A stretch of 64,000 nucleotides of DNA from Bradyrhizobium sp. sBnM-33 (lineage in GTDB: Bacteria > Pseudomonadota > Alphaproteobacteria > Rhizobiales > Xanthobacteraceae): NCBI RefSeq assembly GCF_032917945.1, contig NZ_CP136624.1, positions 8,479,001 to 8,543,000 of the forward strand, in the 5' to 3' direction. This document shows, piece by piece, positions 44,968 through 53,852 of this stretch. A program made the translations under genes and the position numbers. Positions within the stretch are counted from its first letter, which is position 1. Every line of letters begins with the position of its first letter. Under the pieces are notes generated by a model. That model did not search any database. It was given only the letters and a program-made list of their open reading frames with translations, and was not told the DNA's origin.

Positions 44968-45924
44968 TCATCGGAATGAAGCACGCACCTCATCGATGGC
45001 CTGCTTCGGGGTCTGGAGATGAGGGTAGTGCCCGATGCCGGTAAGAAGCGTGAGTTCGGCGTTCACCCTTTCGGCGAACTCGATTCCCATTTCTTTCTTG
45101 ATGTAGAGGTCTTTCTCGCCCCAAACCACCTTCACCGGAGTTTTGAGCCGGGCCAGTTGCGACTCGAAGTGATCTTGGTCCCGCGTAAAGTGCGCGTAGT
45201 AGTGGGAGAACGCGTCTGCCGTCGTCATCGAACCCTGGCTCCATCCACGGGACATGTCATCCTTGAATTCCGGCGAAACCTCGAATTGCGTTTCATTGGA
45301 CAAGCCTCTTCTGAAGGCGTTTTCGAGGATATCGTCGCGATTCTTGTTCAGATTGGCGCGGGCCTGCTCCATCGAAGGCCCCGCCTTCAGGCTTTGCAGG
45401 CTTTCGTACATGTAATGGGGTCGGTTGAACGGGGCGAAGTCGCCGACGATGAGAGTCTTCGCGATATCGGGTTTTTCCAGGCCCAGGAGAAGCGCTGGCA
45501 GGGCCCCGATATCCGTTGCGTAGATCGTGAGCTTCGACGTGTCGATGCCTGCTTTTGCTATGTAGTCATTCAGAACACGCGCGTAGTCCTTGGGCGCGTA
45601 GGAGAACCTGTCGACCGTCGGCCGCGATGAAAGGCCGTAGCCCGGCCAGTCGAAAGCATGGACTTCGTAGTCATCGGCGAGGGCGAGGGAAATGTTCTTC
45701 CAGGCGTACAGGGTCTCCGGAAACCCGTGCAGAAAGAGAACGGTTCCTTTCGGTCGCGGATTGTACACAACCATTCTTCTGAGCGTGATGTCCTTGTCGA
45801 TTTCGAAGAAGCCGATATCGGCTTTCCTTTCTTGCTCGGAGGGAGCTTGGGCGTGTCCCGGCGCGGCAGAACTGCAGAGCATTGCAATGCCTGCGAACAA
45901 GTTCCGGAATAATGGCTTTGGCAT
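44968..45924 (-). CDS. Exported alpha/beta hydrolase (Asp-nucleophile type)
   Basis: A 318-aa hydrolase with a Sec leader (NLFAGIAMLCSSAAPGHAQA). Motifs are VLFLHGFPETLYAWKNI (oxyanion region), elbow IYATDIGALPALL with Asp as probable nucleophile, and catalytic His in TGIGHYPHLQTP. This places it with the epoxide hydrolase/haloalkane dehalogenase group. It is one of three such periplasmic hydrolases in the run 41.7-49.3 kb. Confidence 0.87.
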   Translation of the reverse strand: MPKPLFRNLFAGIAMLCSSAAPGHAQAPSEQERKADIGFFEIDKDITLRRMVVYNPRPKGTVLFLHGFPETLYAWKNISLALADDYEVHAFDWPGYGLSSRPTVDRFSYAPKDYARVLNDYIAKAGIDTSKLTIYATDIGALPALLLGLEKPDIAKTLIVGDFAPFNRPHYMYESLQSLKAGPSMEQARANLNKNRDDILENAFRRGLSNETQFEVSPEFKDDMSRGWSQGSMTTADAFSHYYAHFTRDQDHFESQLARLKTPVKVVWGEKDLYIKKEMGIEFAERVNAELTLLTGIGHYPHLQTPKQAIDEVRASFR

Positions 45925-45951
45925 GTCAGTTGCCCTCCCTGTATGACCGGA

Positions 45952-46173
45952 TCACTTAACGAGACGATCGACTTGCGCTTGCAGTCGCGGGCCGAGCAGC
46001 AGGGTCGCGGGAATGACAATAACGTACCCAATAGCCCAGGAACGCAGCCATGCGAGGGCCAATTCGTTCGAGAAGCCCAGATTGAGGGCGAGAAGGACGA
46101 AGGAAATGATTCCGGTCGTCACGACGCCCATCGAAAGTGAGAAAGCGATTTTCCGTTTCAGCTGCGTGTTCAT
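45952..46173 (-). CDS. DUF2798 two-helix membrane protein
   Basis: This 73-aa protein starts MNTQLKRKIAFSLSMG after AGGAG. It has two transmembrane helices (VVTTGIISFVLLALNLGF and AIGYVIVIPATLLLGPRLQA) joined by a short loop, the pattern of DUF2798 proteins of unknown role. It lies between the flavin reductase and hydrolase genes in the same direction. Confidence 0.78.
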   Translation of the reverse strand: MNTQLKRKIAFSLSMGVVTTGIISFVLLALNLGFSNELALAWLRSWAIGYVIVIPATLLLGPRLQAQVDRLVK

Positions 46174-46250
46174 GGATAGTCTCCTTGGTTCGGATGTCGT
46201 CTGCGTCGCGGGTTCAATGTCTTCGCCGCGCTTTCCTTTTGCTCTCGCGG

Positions 46251-46841
46251 TCAATACGGCGGCGCCTTGCGCTGTCGCTGCGCCTTGGCCGCTTCCACCC
46301 ACCACGTAAGGTCGTCGGCAAAACGGGGGAACGCCTGCTTAAGCGCCTGACCGTTTTCCCCAACAGGTTGGCCTTCGACCGACAAGGTCTGTCCGATCGG
46401 ACCAACACCAATAGTGCTGGAAACCACCACCATTCCCATCTCGGAGAGTGTACCGTGCCAGGCGGTTGCCGCGCGCGCACCGGACAAACGACCGGCGGAA
46501 TAGCTGACGATCGCTGCGGGCCGCCAGAACCATTCCTCCAGGAAATGATCCGTGAGGTTCTTCAGCCCGGGCTGGACGCCCCAATTGTACTCGCCAGTGA
46601 TGAACACGAACCCGTCGGCGTCGCGGATCTTGCCGGCGAGCTGCTCAAGGCGTTCGGGAGCTTCGCCCTTCGGATATTCCTTGTACATTCGATCAAGTAT
46701 CGGGAGATCGATCGCCTTGGCGTCGATCAACTCGACGTCATCGCCCCGGCGTCGCAACTGCTCGATCACAAATTGAGCGAGCCGAATCCCCATCCGATCC
46801 GAACGATAGGAGCCGTAAAAGACGAGAATGCGATTGCGCAC
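46251..46841 (-). CDS. NADPH-dependent FMN reductase family protein
   Basis: A 196-aa flavodoxin-fold reductase: phosphate-binding start ILVFYGSYRSDRMGIRLAQF, FVFITGEYNWGVQPGLKNLT and AAIVSYSAGRLSGARA. Such enzymes reduce FMN, quinones, chromate or azo compounds with NAD(P)H. The operon context favours quinone or electrophile reduction. Confidence 0.88.
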   Translation of the reverse strand: MRNRILVFYGSYRSDRMGIRLAQFVIEQLRRRGDDVELIDAKAIDLPILDRMYKEYPKGEAPERLEQLAGKIRDADGFVFITGEYNWGVQPGLKNLTDHFLEEWFWRPAAIVSYSAGRLSGARAATAWHGTLSEMGMVVVSSTIGVGPIGQTLSVEGQPVGENGQALKQAFPRFADDLTWWVEAAKAQRQRKAPPY

Positions 46842-46874
46842 GGCAAACCTCCGTTGGTGAAGTTTGAGCTGCTG

Positions 46875-47531
46875 CTATTGCGGCAGGTCCTTGCCGGCCT
46901 GCTCTGCAATCAGGTACTCGGCGTACCATTCAGGCCAGTTCTCATCGTGCCGTCCCCCGAGGCGCTTCTCGTACTGGCCGTGTGCTTCTGCCGCCCGCCG
47001 GAGAGCGGCCGCCAGATCGGCTCCCGAAGAAAACTTCGTTTGGCTCGCGTCTACGCGTCCGGGAAAGCGCGCGGTGACCTCCTGCAGTAGCCAGGAGTTG
47101 CCGTCCGGGTCGCTGAACGGGGCGTACGAGAAGTAGCTGCGGCGCTCCGGATCCGGGCCGGGCATCGGCGGATGTCCGGGAGCGGCAATGTGGAAGATTT
47201 CGCCCACATCGACGCCGCGCCCGACGAACTCGGCGCGCGCCGCCTCGATATCTGATACCACGAGGAACAACCCTTGTGCCGTGCCGGGTGCGGCTGATGT
47301 GACGCCCATCCCGAAGTGGATCGAAGTCGGCGAGCCTGGAGGCGTGAATTGCACGCCCCGAAAATGGTTACCGTCGATAAAGTCGGCGTCGAGTCTCCAG
47401 CCCAGGCGGCTGTAAAACTGCTTGGCGCGATCAACGTCCGAGACGGGAATCGCGACAACCTCGAGTTTGAGGTCAATGCCCCTCGCCCTCGAAGGATCGA
47501 TTTCAGAGTTGTTGCGTACTTGGATGTTCAT
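46875..47531 (-). CDS. VOC/glyoxalase-family protein
   Basis: The start MNIQVRNNSEIDPSRARG at 47531 has AGGAG 7 bp upstream and gives 218 aa. One vicinal-oxygen-chelate domain is visible (LKLEVVAIPVSDVDRAKQFY, RLGWRLDADFIDG, FSDPDGNSWLLQEVTARFPG), followed by a helical C-terminal extension (LRRAAEAHGQYEKRLGG) seen in a Rhizobiales/Burkholderia subgroup. Members include glyoxalases, dioxygenases and thiol transferases; the reaction is not identified. Confidence 0.85.
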   Translation of the reverse strand: MNIQVRNNSEIDPSRARGIDLKLEVVAIPVSDVDRAKQFYSRLGWRLDADFIDGNHFRGVQFTPPGSPTSIHFGMGVTSAAPGTAQGLFLVVSDIEAARAEFVGRGVDVGEIFHIAAPGHPPMPGPDPERRSYFSYAPFSDPDGNSWLLQEVTARFPGRVDASQTKFSSGADLAAALRRAAEAHGQYEKRLGGRHDENWPEWYAEYLIAEQAGKDLPQ

Positions 47532-47574
47532 TTTCAGCTCCTGTGGTTCGTGTGACTTGAGATGGTGACGAGTT

Positions 47575-47988
47575 TCACTTGCCCAGCGCGGAGAGCGGCC
47601 TGCCTTTTTCGACGATGTACGTGGCGAGCTCCGCGGCATTGCCGCTGCCGACATTCTTCACCGCGTGATGCGTTCCGTATGGGATGAGCAGCACATCGCC
47701 GGCCTTGAGCGTCGCCGGCGGTCTGCCGTCGAGCTGATATTCGAGCACGCCTTCGATGATATAGACGAGCTCTTCACCTGGATGGCTATGCCTGACGGCG
47801 ACCACGCCCGGGGGGAAATCGACGCGCACCTGAACGACCTCGCGTCCAGGGATGCTCAGATCTTCCTTCATGAGATTTGTGCGCTTAATATCGCCCAGAC
47901 GCACTTCTTGAGATTGCGCTGCGTGCGGAGCCAGACTGACAGTGGCGATCAGCGCCGCGATGACGGCCATCATTCGAGTCGATTTCAT
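47575..47988 (-). CDS. Exported cupin-domain protein
   Basis: A 137-aa protein with signal peptide MKSTRMMAVIAALIATVSLA and a cupin metal motif (AVRHSHPGEELVYIIEGVLE, then LLIPYGTHHAVKNVG). GGAG precedes the start. It is the second exported cupin in the cassette, directly downstream of the epoxide hydrolase gene, and a TG dinucleotide tract lies in the 49-bp gap. No substrate is known. Confidence 0.85.
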   Translation of the reverse strand: MKSTRMMAVIAALIATVSLAPHAAQSQEVRLGDIKRTNLMKEDLSIPGREVVQVRVDFPPGVVAVRHSHPGEELVYIIEGVLEYQLDGRPPATLKAGDVLLIPYGTHHAVKNVGSGNAAELATYIVEKGRPLSALGK

Positions 47989-48005
47989 GTAAATCTCCGT
48001 TTCGA

Positions 48006-48023
48006 TGTGTGTGTGTGTGTGTG
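48006..48023. repeat. (TG)9 dinucleotide tract ahead of the cupin gene
   Basis: Eighteen bases of alternating T and G lie 18-35 bp upstream of the cupin start, beyond its ribosome-binding site and after the epoxide hydrolase stop. Slippage could change spacing but not the coding frame. Confidence 0.8.
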
Positions 48024-48037
48024 AGAACCGGTTTCGG

Positions 48038-49339
48038 TCAGGGTTGTCGGAGCGGCCGGAACGCTGCGCGGATCTCCTGGGAGAAGAGCTCAGGCTGCTC
48101 CCACGCAGCGAAGTGGCCGCCTTTGTCGACCTCGTTGAAGTAAATGAGGTTGCGATAGGCGCGACGAGCCCACGTCTCCGGGGCGCGATAGACCTCTTCC
48201 GGAAACACGGTGATGGCGACCGGGAGCGATATCTCGCTGGTCTTCTGGGCGGTCGCGAGAACGACACTTTGGCCGGCGGTTTCCCAGTAGATGCGCGCTG
48301 CCGATGTCGCTGTATTGGTCAGCCAGTACAGCGTGATGTCGTCTAGAACATCATCTCGGTGAAGCCTGCGCGCGGGCTCGCCGTTGTTATAGTCAAAGAT
48401 CCAGGCCGCAAGCCCAATCGGAGAGTCGGCCAGGGCGTAGCCGATTGTCTGCGGCCGCGTGCCCATCACCACGCCATAGGCACGGTACTTCTTGAAGAAC
48501 GTGTTGAGCGAGTCGAATGCTGCGCGTTCCTTGTCAGAGAGCCCCGCAGGCGCGGGACCGCCGGTGGCGAGCACCGTGACCACGTCGGAGGGTACCGTCG
48601 CCGGGAGGTTGATATGGATGCCGAGCAATCCGGGAACCGCTTGGCGGGCCATCGAGCTCGAGACGGGTGAACCCCAGTCGCCGCCCTGGGCGACGTAGCG
48701 GGAGTAGCCAAGACGCTTCATCAATTCCGCCCAGGCGCGAGCGATGCGATCGGGATTCCAGCCCTTATCCTTTGGCCGGCCGGAAAAGCCGTAACCGGGC
48801 ATCGATGGAATCACGAGATGGAAGGCGTCCAATGCGTTTCCGCCATGCGCCGTGGGATTGGTGAGAGGATCGATGATCTTCAGCTGTTCGATGATCGAGC
48901 CCGGCCAACCGTGCGTGACGATCAGCGGTAACGCATTTTCATGCTTTGAGCGGACATGAATAAAGTGAATGTCGACGCCGTCAATTTCGGTCAGGAACAT
49001 GGGAAGCGCATTCAGTCGCGCTTCCACCTTGCGCCAGTCGTAGTCCGTGCCCCAGTAGCGGATCACCTCCTGGAATTTTGCGAGCTGTGGGCCCTGCGAC
49101 CCGTCATTGACAGTTTCCTGATCCGGCCAGCGGGTGGCAGCGATACGCCGGCGCAAATCGGCGAGCTGCCCTTCCGATACGTGGACGCGGAACGGCCGGA
49201 TGGCGTCCGCGGCAAGAGCGGCGGCGAGCTGTGACGGGAAGAGGCTTGCGGCACCCGCTACGGTGATGCCCATCGCAGCCATGCTCAAAAGCTGGCGACG
49301 GTTGTGGTCGATTGCTTCGATGGTCTTGCTGGTGTTCAT
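48038..49339 (-). CDS. Epoxide hydrolase with N-terminal EHN domain, Tat-exported
   Basis: I place the start at MNTSKTIEAIDHNRRQLLSM (49339), a twin-arginine-type leader; the frame is open to 49375. The EHN domain (FRVHVSEGQLADLRRRIAAT, RWPDQETV, WRKVEARLNALPMF) precedes the alpha/beta hydrolase core with HGWPGSIIEQLK, nucleophile GGDWGSPVSS and catalytic His in GGHFAAWEQPELFS. The 433-aa length fits microsomal-type bacterial epoxide hydrolases. It is the first gene of the minus-strand run 49.3-43.7 kb, with an island operator 60 bp upstream. Confidence 0.9.
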   Translation of the reverse strand: MNTSKTIEAIDHNRRQLLSMAAMGITVAGAASLFPSQLAAALAADAIRPFRVHVSEGQLADLRRRIAATRWPDQETVNDGSQGPQLAKFQEVIRYWGTDYDWRKVEARLNALPMFLTEIDGVDIHFIHVRSKHENALPLIVTHGWPGSIIEQLKIIDPLTNPTAHGGNALDAFHLVIPSMPGYGFSGRPKDKGWNPDRIARAWAELMKRLGYSRYVAQGGDWGSPVSSSMARQAVPGLLGIHINLPATVPSDVVTVLATGGPAPAGLSDKERAAFDSLNTFFKKYRAYGVVMGTRPQTIGYALADSPIGLAAWIFDYNNGEPARRLHRDDVLDDITLYWLTNTATSAARIYWETAGQSVVLATAQKTSEISLPVAITVFPEEVYRAPETWARRAYRNLIYFNEVDKGGHFAAWEQPELFSQEIRAAFRPLRQP

Positions 49340-49399
49340 CGGGCGCTCCGTCAGCTCGGCGGTGGTGTTGCCCAAGAACTACGTCCAAGACGCAGGAAA

Positions 49400-49430
49400 C
49401 GCCCGTTATGCGTTGTGAGACGTTGTTAGA
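49400..49430 (-). promoter_or_regulatory. Island operator 5 (tandem CTAACA repeat)
   Basis: Toward the gene: TCTAACAACG, TCTCACAACG, CATAACGGGCG. It lies 60 bp upstream of the epoxide hydrolase start and 134 bp past the stop of the 951-aa STAND regulator. Confidence 0.7.
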
Positions 49431-49564
49431 CGCTGCCAGCGCTGCCACCGTCTGGGCGGTACTCGAGCGGCAGGTCGGAACCGCCGCGGCGAATTCACCG
49501 GAAGATGGAGACGGCTGATAAGTCAGCGAAAATCAGGACGTGGGCGGTACGTCCGTCGGATGCG

Positions 49565-52420
49565 CTAACCTAAAGTCGTCAATAGGCGCTGGGCGGCTTT
49601 GAGGTCCGGCGAGTTCACGCCTTCGGTAAATTTTCTGACGATCGGAAGCAGGAGCCCGCGCGCATCCTTGACACGCCCTTGGTCGGCCCACAACGCTGCA
49701 AGGTCAGTGGCGGTTCGCAGCTCCCACACGTGAGAGCCGTGATTGCGGCTCAGTTCGAGCGATTGCTTGAAGCAAGTCTCGGCCTCTTTGGTCCGAGGCT
49801 TCGGCATCTTCAGTAGGATGCTTCCTTTGAGGCGCAAGAGCTCGGGGGTGTAAGGGATGCCACCCTTCGCTTCAACCAATTGTATCGTTTCGTCGATTAG
49901 GGTGACGCCTTCCATGAATCGACCCGTGGCGGCGTATCCGCGAGCGAGCATAATGCCGAATCGCGCGGTGAAGCGCTCGTAATGCGCCGCGTGGAGTTTC
50001 TCCAAGCAATCTCTTAACGTTTTGACCCCGGCCTCGACATCGCCGCGGCGGATAGCGAGCTCGGCTTGGAGGCCGCGCCCCACATCGACATAAGGCCCGA
50101 AGTATTGCGTTTCCGCGCGGGAAACAAACCAGTCCAAGTGCTGCTCGGCGGCGTCAAGCTCGTCGGTCCACAGCAGTACAGTGATTGCAGTCAGCGCAAT
50201 GACGAGCGATATCGGATGGTTCATGCGCTCGGCGTCATTGACCGCTTTAAGCGCTTTTGCCGATGCCTGCTCCGAATAGCCCTGCAACCAAAGGGTCGTG
50301 GCCAGTGACGCTCCGGCCAAACTGAGATGATCAAACCCAAAATAGGCTGCACGGCCCGCTGCCGCGCTTGCTTCACGTTCAAGTGCTGCCTCCAATTCCG
50401 CCCGCGCGCCATTGAGATCGCCCGCGAGATGGCGCGAAATCCCCAATAGCGAATGTGCCAGTGTAGTCAGCGTGACGTCATCAAGTTTGCTGGCGATGAT
50501 GGAGCAGTGCTCGGCGCACCGCAAGGCGAGACGATAATCGCTGCCGCGCAGGTGGAATAACTGCAGCATACCCAGCATTGCGGCCGTATGGAAGGCGTCG
50601 CTGCATTGTTGGGCAATCTCAAGGCTTCTGTTTAGAGCCGCGTGGACCCGATCGCTGTTGCCGCGCGTGAACATCAGCGAAATTCCAAAACCGGCCGTAA
50701 GCTGCATTTCTTCGCGGCCGCCCCTGCGTGAATCATCGAGAGCGAGGAGGCCGCGCTCCGACCAGCGCTGGCATTCGATCAACAACGACATCGCCAAGAA
50801 GACCGGCGCAGCGGCGGCTGCTAGCTCAATACCGATTGATACGTTGCCGTTTTCGCCAAGGCACCACTCCAAAGCCGCGCGGACATTGTTGAGACCGGCA
50901 AAGAAAGGTGCCCGTTCCGTGCCGGTCGTCAGTGTCTCCCATTCGTTTCCGGTCTGCTCCAGCCAGCGCCGATAATAGGTCGCATGACGCACGGCCAGAT
51001 CGGCTGCGTCGGTGGGGTCTAAGCTGATGTCGAGGGCGTAAGCGCGGGTGGTGTCGAGCAAACGGTAACGCATCATCGCCCCGATCGGGCGGGTGGCGAC
51101 CATCGACTTGGCGACGAGGCTGTCGATCGCGCCAAACACAATCGATCGATCGAGGGGCGCGCTGGTAGCGACGTCCAGCGCCGCGTCGAGCGTGAAATGT
51201 CCAACGAAAACGGCGAGCCGGCGAAGCACCACCCGTTCCTGCTCGGACAGGAGCCCGTAGCTCCAGTCAAGCGTGGCCTGCAATGTCTTCTGGCGCGGCG
51301 GTGCCGTGCGCGACCCGTGCCACAGCCGTGCCAGACGTTGATCCAAAAGCGTGGCGGTCTGCTGCAACCCGTGGGATTCAACGCGTCTGGCCGCGAGCTC
51401 GATCGCAAGCGTCACACCGTCAAGCTTCCGGCAGATGTCTGCGATAAGGGGAGCTTCCGCATCGCTGAGATCCAGGCGCGCGCCGCTCGCAATCGCGCGC
51501 TCTACGAACAGCTGACATGCCGGAAACTGCTGGACAGCCGCCGCCGTAAGCCCCCCCGGGGCGTCCGGGGGACACGCAAGCGCATCCAGCCGGTAAACGT
51601 GCTCGCCCTCGATCCGTAGGGCCTCGCGGCTCGTAGCCAGGATGTGCACTTGCGGCGCAGCCTCTATGATCCTTGCAGCCAGCGGAGCAACCGTTTCCAC
51701 CAAATGTTCGCAGGTATCGAGAATCAAAAGAATCCGTCGGCTCCTCAGAAATGCAATGAGACCGGGCGTTACATCGTCCGACTGGATCGACTGTCCCAGC
51801 ATGGAGGCGACGGCCGTCGCTGCAAGCTTCGGATCGTTCAGCATCCCGAGATCGACGAAGAGGACAGAACCTGCGAAGGCGTCCACCAGGTGATGTGCAA
51901 CAGCGATCGCGACCGTCGTCTTGCCGACGCCACCAGCGCCGACGATGGTGACAAATCGCGAAGCGGTCAGGTCGGCTGACAGCTTCAGGACATCATCATC
52001 TCGGCCGACGATTCGGCTCAGGCGACCGGGAAGATTGGCGTACGGAAAGTTGGCGGCGGCGGGCGCCACCTCGGGCGCGCTGCTTCCACGCGAGACAGGC
52101 GCGACGAAGCAATAGCCCCGCCCTGCGACGGTGGTGATATATCGCGCGCCGTCCGTTCCGTCGCCGAGCGCCTTGCGCAGGCTCGCCATATGAAACCGCA
52201 AGCTACCCTCTTCGACGGTGACGTCCGGCCAAACCCATGACATCAGTTCCTTCTTGCTGATGATTTCATTCGGCCTGGAAATCAGCGCGATCAGCATGTC
52301 GAGCGCTCTCGCACCCAGATCGACCGGGACGCCGTGTTTCGTGAGAAGCCTTTCGCTCGCCACTAAATTGAAGGGGCCAAACGACAACCTATCGCTGGCC
52401 TGATCCGGTACCGTCGCCAT
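49565..52420 (-). CDS. Winged-helix / NB-ARC / TPR (STAND) transcriptional regulator, 951 aa
   Basis: The OmpR-type winged helix is at residues 10-107 (LMSWVWPDVTVEEGSLRFHM, YITTVAGRGYCFVAPVSR). The ATPase has P-loop GAGGVGKTTVAIAV, Walker B ILLILDTCEHLVE and LATSREALR. About 480 residues of helical TPR-like repeats follow. It is the full-length version of the truncated protein at 20710-22200. Operators 5 and 6 flank it, one behind each end, making it the prime candidate for the protein that reads the CTAACA repeats. The inducer is unknown. Confidence 0.87.
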   Translation of the reverse strand: MATVPDQASDRLSFGPFNLVASERLLTKHGVPVDLGARALDMLIALISRPNEIISKKELMSWVWPDVTVEEGSLRFHMASLRKALGDGTDGARYITTVAGRGYCFVAPVSRGSSAPEVAPAAANFPYANLPGRLSRIVGRDDDVLKLSADLTASRFVTIVGAGGVGKTTVAIAVAHHLVDAFAGSVLFVDLGMLNDPKLAATAVASMLGQSIQSDDVTPGLIAFLRSRRILLILDTCEHLVETVAPLAARIIEAAPQVHILATSREALRIEGEHVYRLDALACPPDAPGGLTAAAVQQFPACQLFVERAIASGARLDLSDAEAPLIADICRKLDGVTLAIELAARRVESHGLQQTATLLDQRLARLWHGSRTAPPRQKTLQATLDWSYGLLSEQERVVLRRLAVFVGHFTLDAALDVATSAPLDRSIVFGAIDSLVAKSMVATRPIGAMMRYRLLDTTRAYALDISLDPTDAADLAVRHATYYRRWLEQTGNEWETLTTGTERAPFFAGLNNVRAALEWCLGENGNVSIGIELAAAAAPVFLAMSLLIECQRWSERGLLALDDSRRGGREEMQLTAGFGISLMFTRGNSDRVHAALNRSLEIAQQCSDAFHTAAMLGMLQLFHLRGSDYRLALRCAEHCSIIASKLDDVTLTTLAHSLLGISRHLAGDLNGARAELEAALEREASAAAGRAAYFGFDHLSLAGASLATTLWLQGYSEQASAKALKAVNDAERMNHPISLVIALTAITVLLWTDELDAAEQHLDWFVSRAETQYFGPYVDVGRGLQAELAIRRGDVEAGVKTLRDCLEKLHAAHYERFTARFGIMLARGYAATGRFMEGVTLIDETIQLVEAKGGIPYTPELLRLKGSILLKMPKPRTKEAETCFKQSLELSRNHGSHVWELRTATDLAALWADQGRVKDARGLLLPIVRKFTEGVNSPDLKAAQRLLTTLG

Positions 52421-52563
52421 GGGGTCTACTTTCCATCTCGCGGGTTTCCGGGCGGCACTTTATTTCAAGAGTCACCTCCACACCACCAAGAGAGTGGTGA
52501 ATCTGCTTCCCCTCGGTCCCAGACCCTCCAACACCGCCCGGAAGGTGGGCGGCGCTGGCAGCG

Positions 52564-52594
52564 TCTAACAACTTCTTACGACGCATAACGGGCG
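52564..52594 (+). promoter_or_regulatory. Island operator 6 (tandem CTAACA repeat)
   Basis: TCTAACAACT, TCTTACGACG and CATAACGGGCG, with the same phase as the other copies. It lies 87 bp upstream of the chosen start of the efflux adaptor gene and 144 bp from the divergent regulator start, so it could act on both. Confidence 0.68.
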
Positions 52595-52681
52595 TTCGTG
52601 TCGTGCTGGAGATATCCAGGCTTCATCCGAACCGTGCACACGAGCACCGCAACAAGCGCCATCAACCGGGAGACATCATCG

Positions 52682-53842
52682 ATGAAGACCAGAACGTTAC
52701 TGGTAGCGGCAGCTATCCTCGCAACCGTCGGCGTACCGCTCGGCCTTCTTGCGGCAACAGGGGAACTGACCGGCAACGGAGAGGCCGCGGCTATGGGCGG
52801 TACCCCTCCTGTTCAGGTCGACGTTGCTCCGGTGCTGCTCAAGCGCGTGCAGCGGTGGGATGAATTCAACGGACGGATCAGCGCTGTTGGATCGGTCGAG
52901 ATTCGCTCCCGGGTCAGCGGATATGTGACGCACGTGGCCTATAAGGAAGGAGATGAGGTTCGCCGTGGCGATCTTCTGTTCGCCATCGACCCACGACCGT
53001 ACGAAGCGGCGTTGAACAGCGCGACGGCACAGCTGCAGCGCGCCAGAGCAACGGCACTGCTGGCGAAGAGCCGCGACGAACGCGCGCGAAGACTCCTGCC
53101 GTCCAGTGCCGTGTCCCAGGATGAAGCTGACGCGCGCCACGCATCCTACGCGCAAAGCGAGGCCGACGTGCTTAACGCAGAAGCTGCAGTCGAGCTCGCG
53201 GAGCTTAATCTTAAGTTCACACAGGTTCGTGCTCCGATCGACGGTCGGGCCGGCCGCGCGCTGCTAACCGTCGGCAACCTTGCTGTGGCGGATCAGAGCT
53301 TGTTGACTTCAATGGTCTCGCAGGACCCGGTCTACGTCGATTTCGATCCGGACGAGCAAAGCTATCTTCGCTACAGCGCCGAGTCGCGCCGGAGCCCTGG
53401 TAACACGCTTGCGGTGCGTGTCGCGCTGGCGGGCGATGAAGGATTCGCGCACAAGGGAATGGTCGATTTTCAGGACAACCAGGTGGATCCGGCGACCGGA
53501 AGCATTCGCATGCGGGCAAAGCTGCGCAACCCCGATCGAATATTCACGCCGGGCTTGTATGCGCGCGTGAAGGTCTCCTCCGGCCACGAAAGTGAGGCTG
53601 TCCTGATCGACGACAAGGCCGTGCTGACCGATCAGGACCGCAAGTATGTTTACGTCCTTGCTGCCGACAACACGGCACAACGAAGGGACGTTCAACCCGG
53701 CCGCAAGAGCGATGGTCTCCGGTTGATCGAGGCCGGCCTGATGCCGGGCGACAAGGTCATCGTCGGTGGATTGCAGAGAATCTACAGCTCTGGTGCTCCG
53801 GTGAAGCCATCCGAAGCCAAAATGCTGGCCGCAGCAAACTGA
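52682..53842 (+). CDS. RND efflux periplasmic adaptor (MexE-type)
   Basis: I start this 386-aa adaptor at MKTRTLLVAAAILATVGVPL (52682), with a signal anchor; the frame is open from 52598. Features are the lipoyl/barrel-sandwich half-motifs (VEIRSRVSGYVTHVAYKEGD, GDLLFAIDPRPYEAALN), a helical hairpin and VRAPIDGRAGRALLTVGNLA. It bridges the inner-membrane pump encoded 10 bp downstream to an outer-membrane channel, which is not encoded nearby. Confidence 0.92.
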   Translation: MKTRTLLVAAAILATVGVPLGLLAATGELTGNGEAAAMGGTPPVQVDVAPVLLKRVQRWDEFNGRISAVGSVEIRSRVSGYVTHVAYKEGDEVRRGDLLFAIDPRPYEAALNSATAQLQRARATALLAKSRDERARRLLPSSAVSQDEADARHASYAQSEADVLNAEAAVELAELNLKFTQVRAPIDGRAGRALLTVGNLAVADQSLLTSMVSQDPVYVDFDPDEQSYLRYSAESRRSPGNTLAVRVALAGDEGFAHKGMVDFQDNQVDPATGSIRMRAKLRNPDRIFTPGLYARVKVSSGHESEAVLIDDKAVLTDQDRKYVYVLAADNTAQRRDVQPGRKSDGLRLIEAGLMPGDKVIVGGLQRIYSSGAPVKPSEAKMLAAAN

Positions 53843-53852
53843 GGAGACGACA

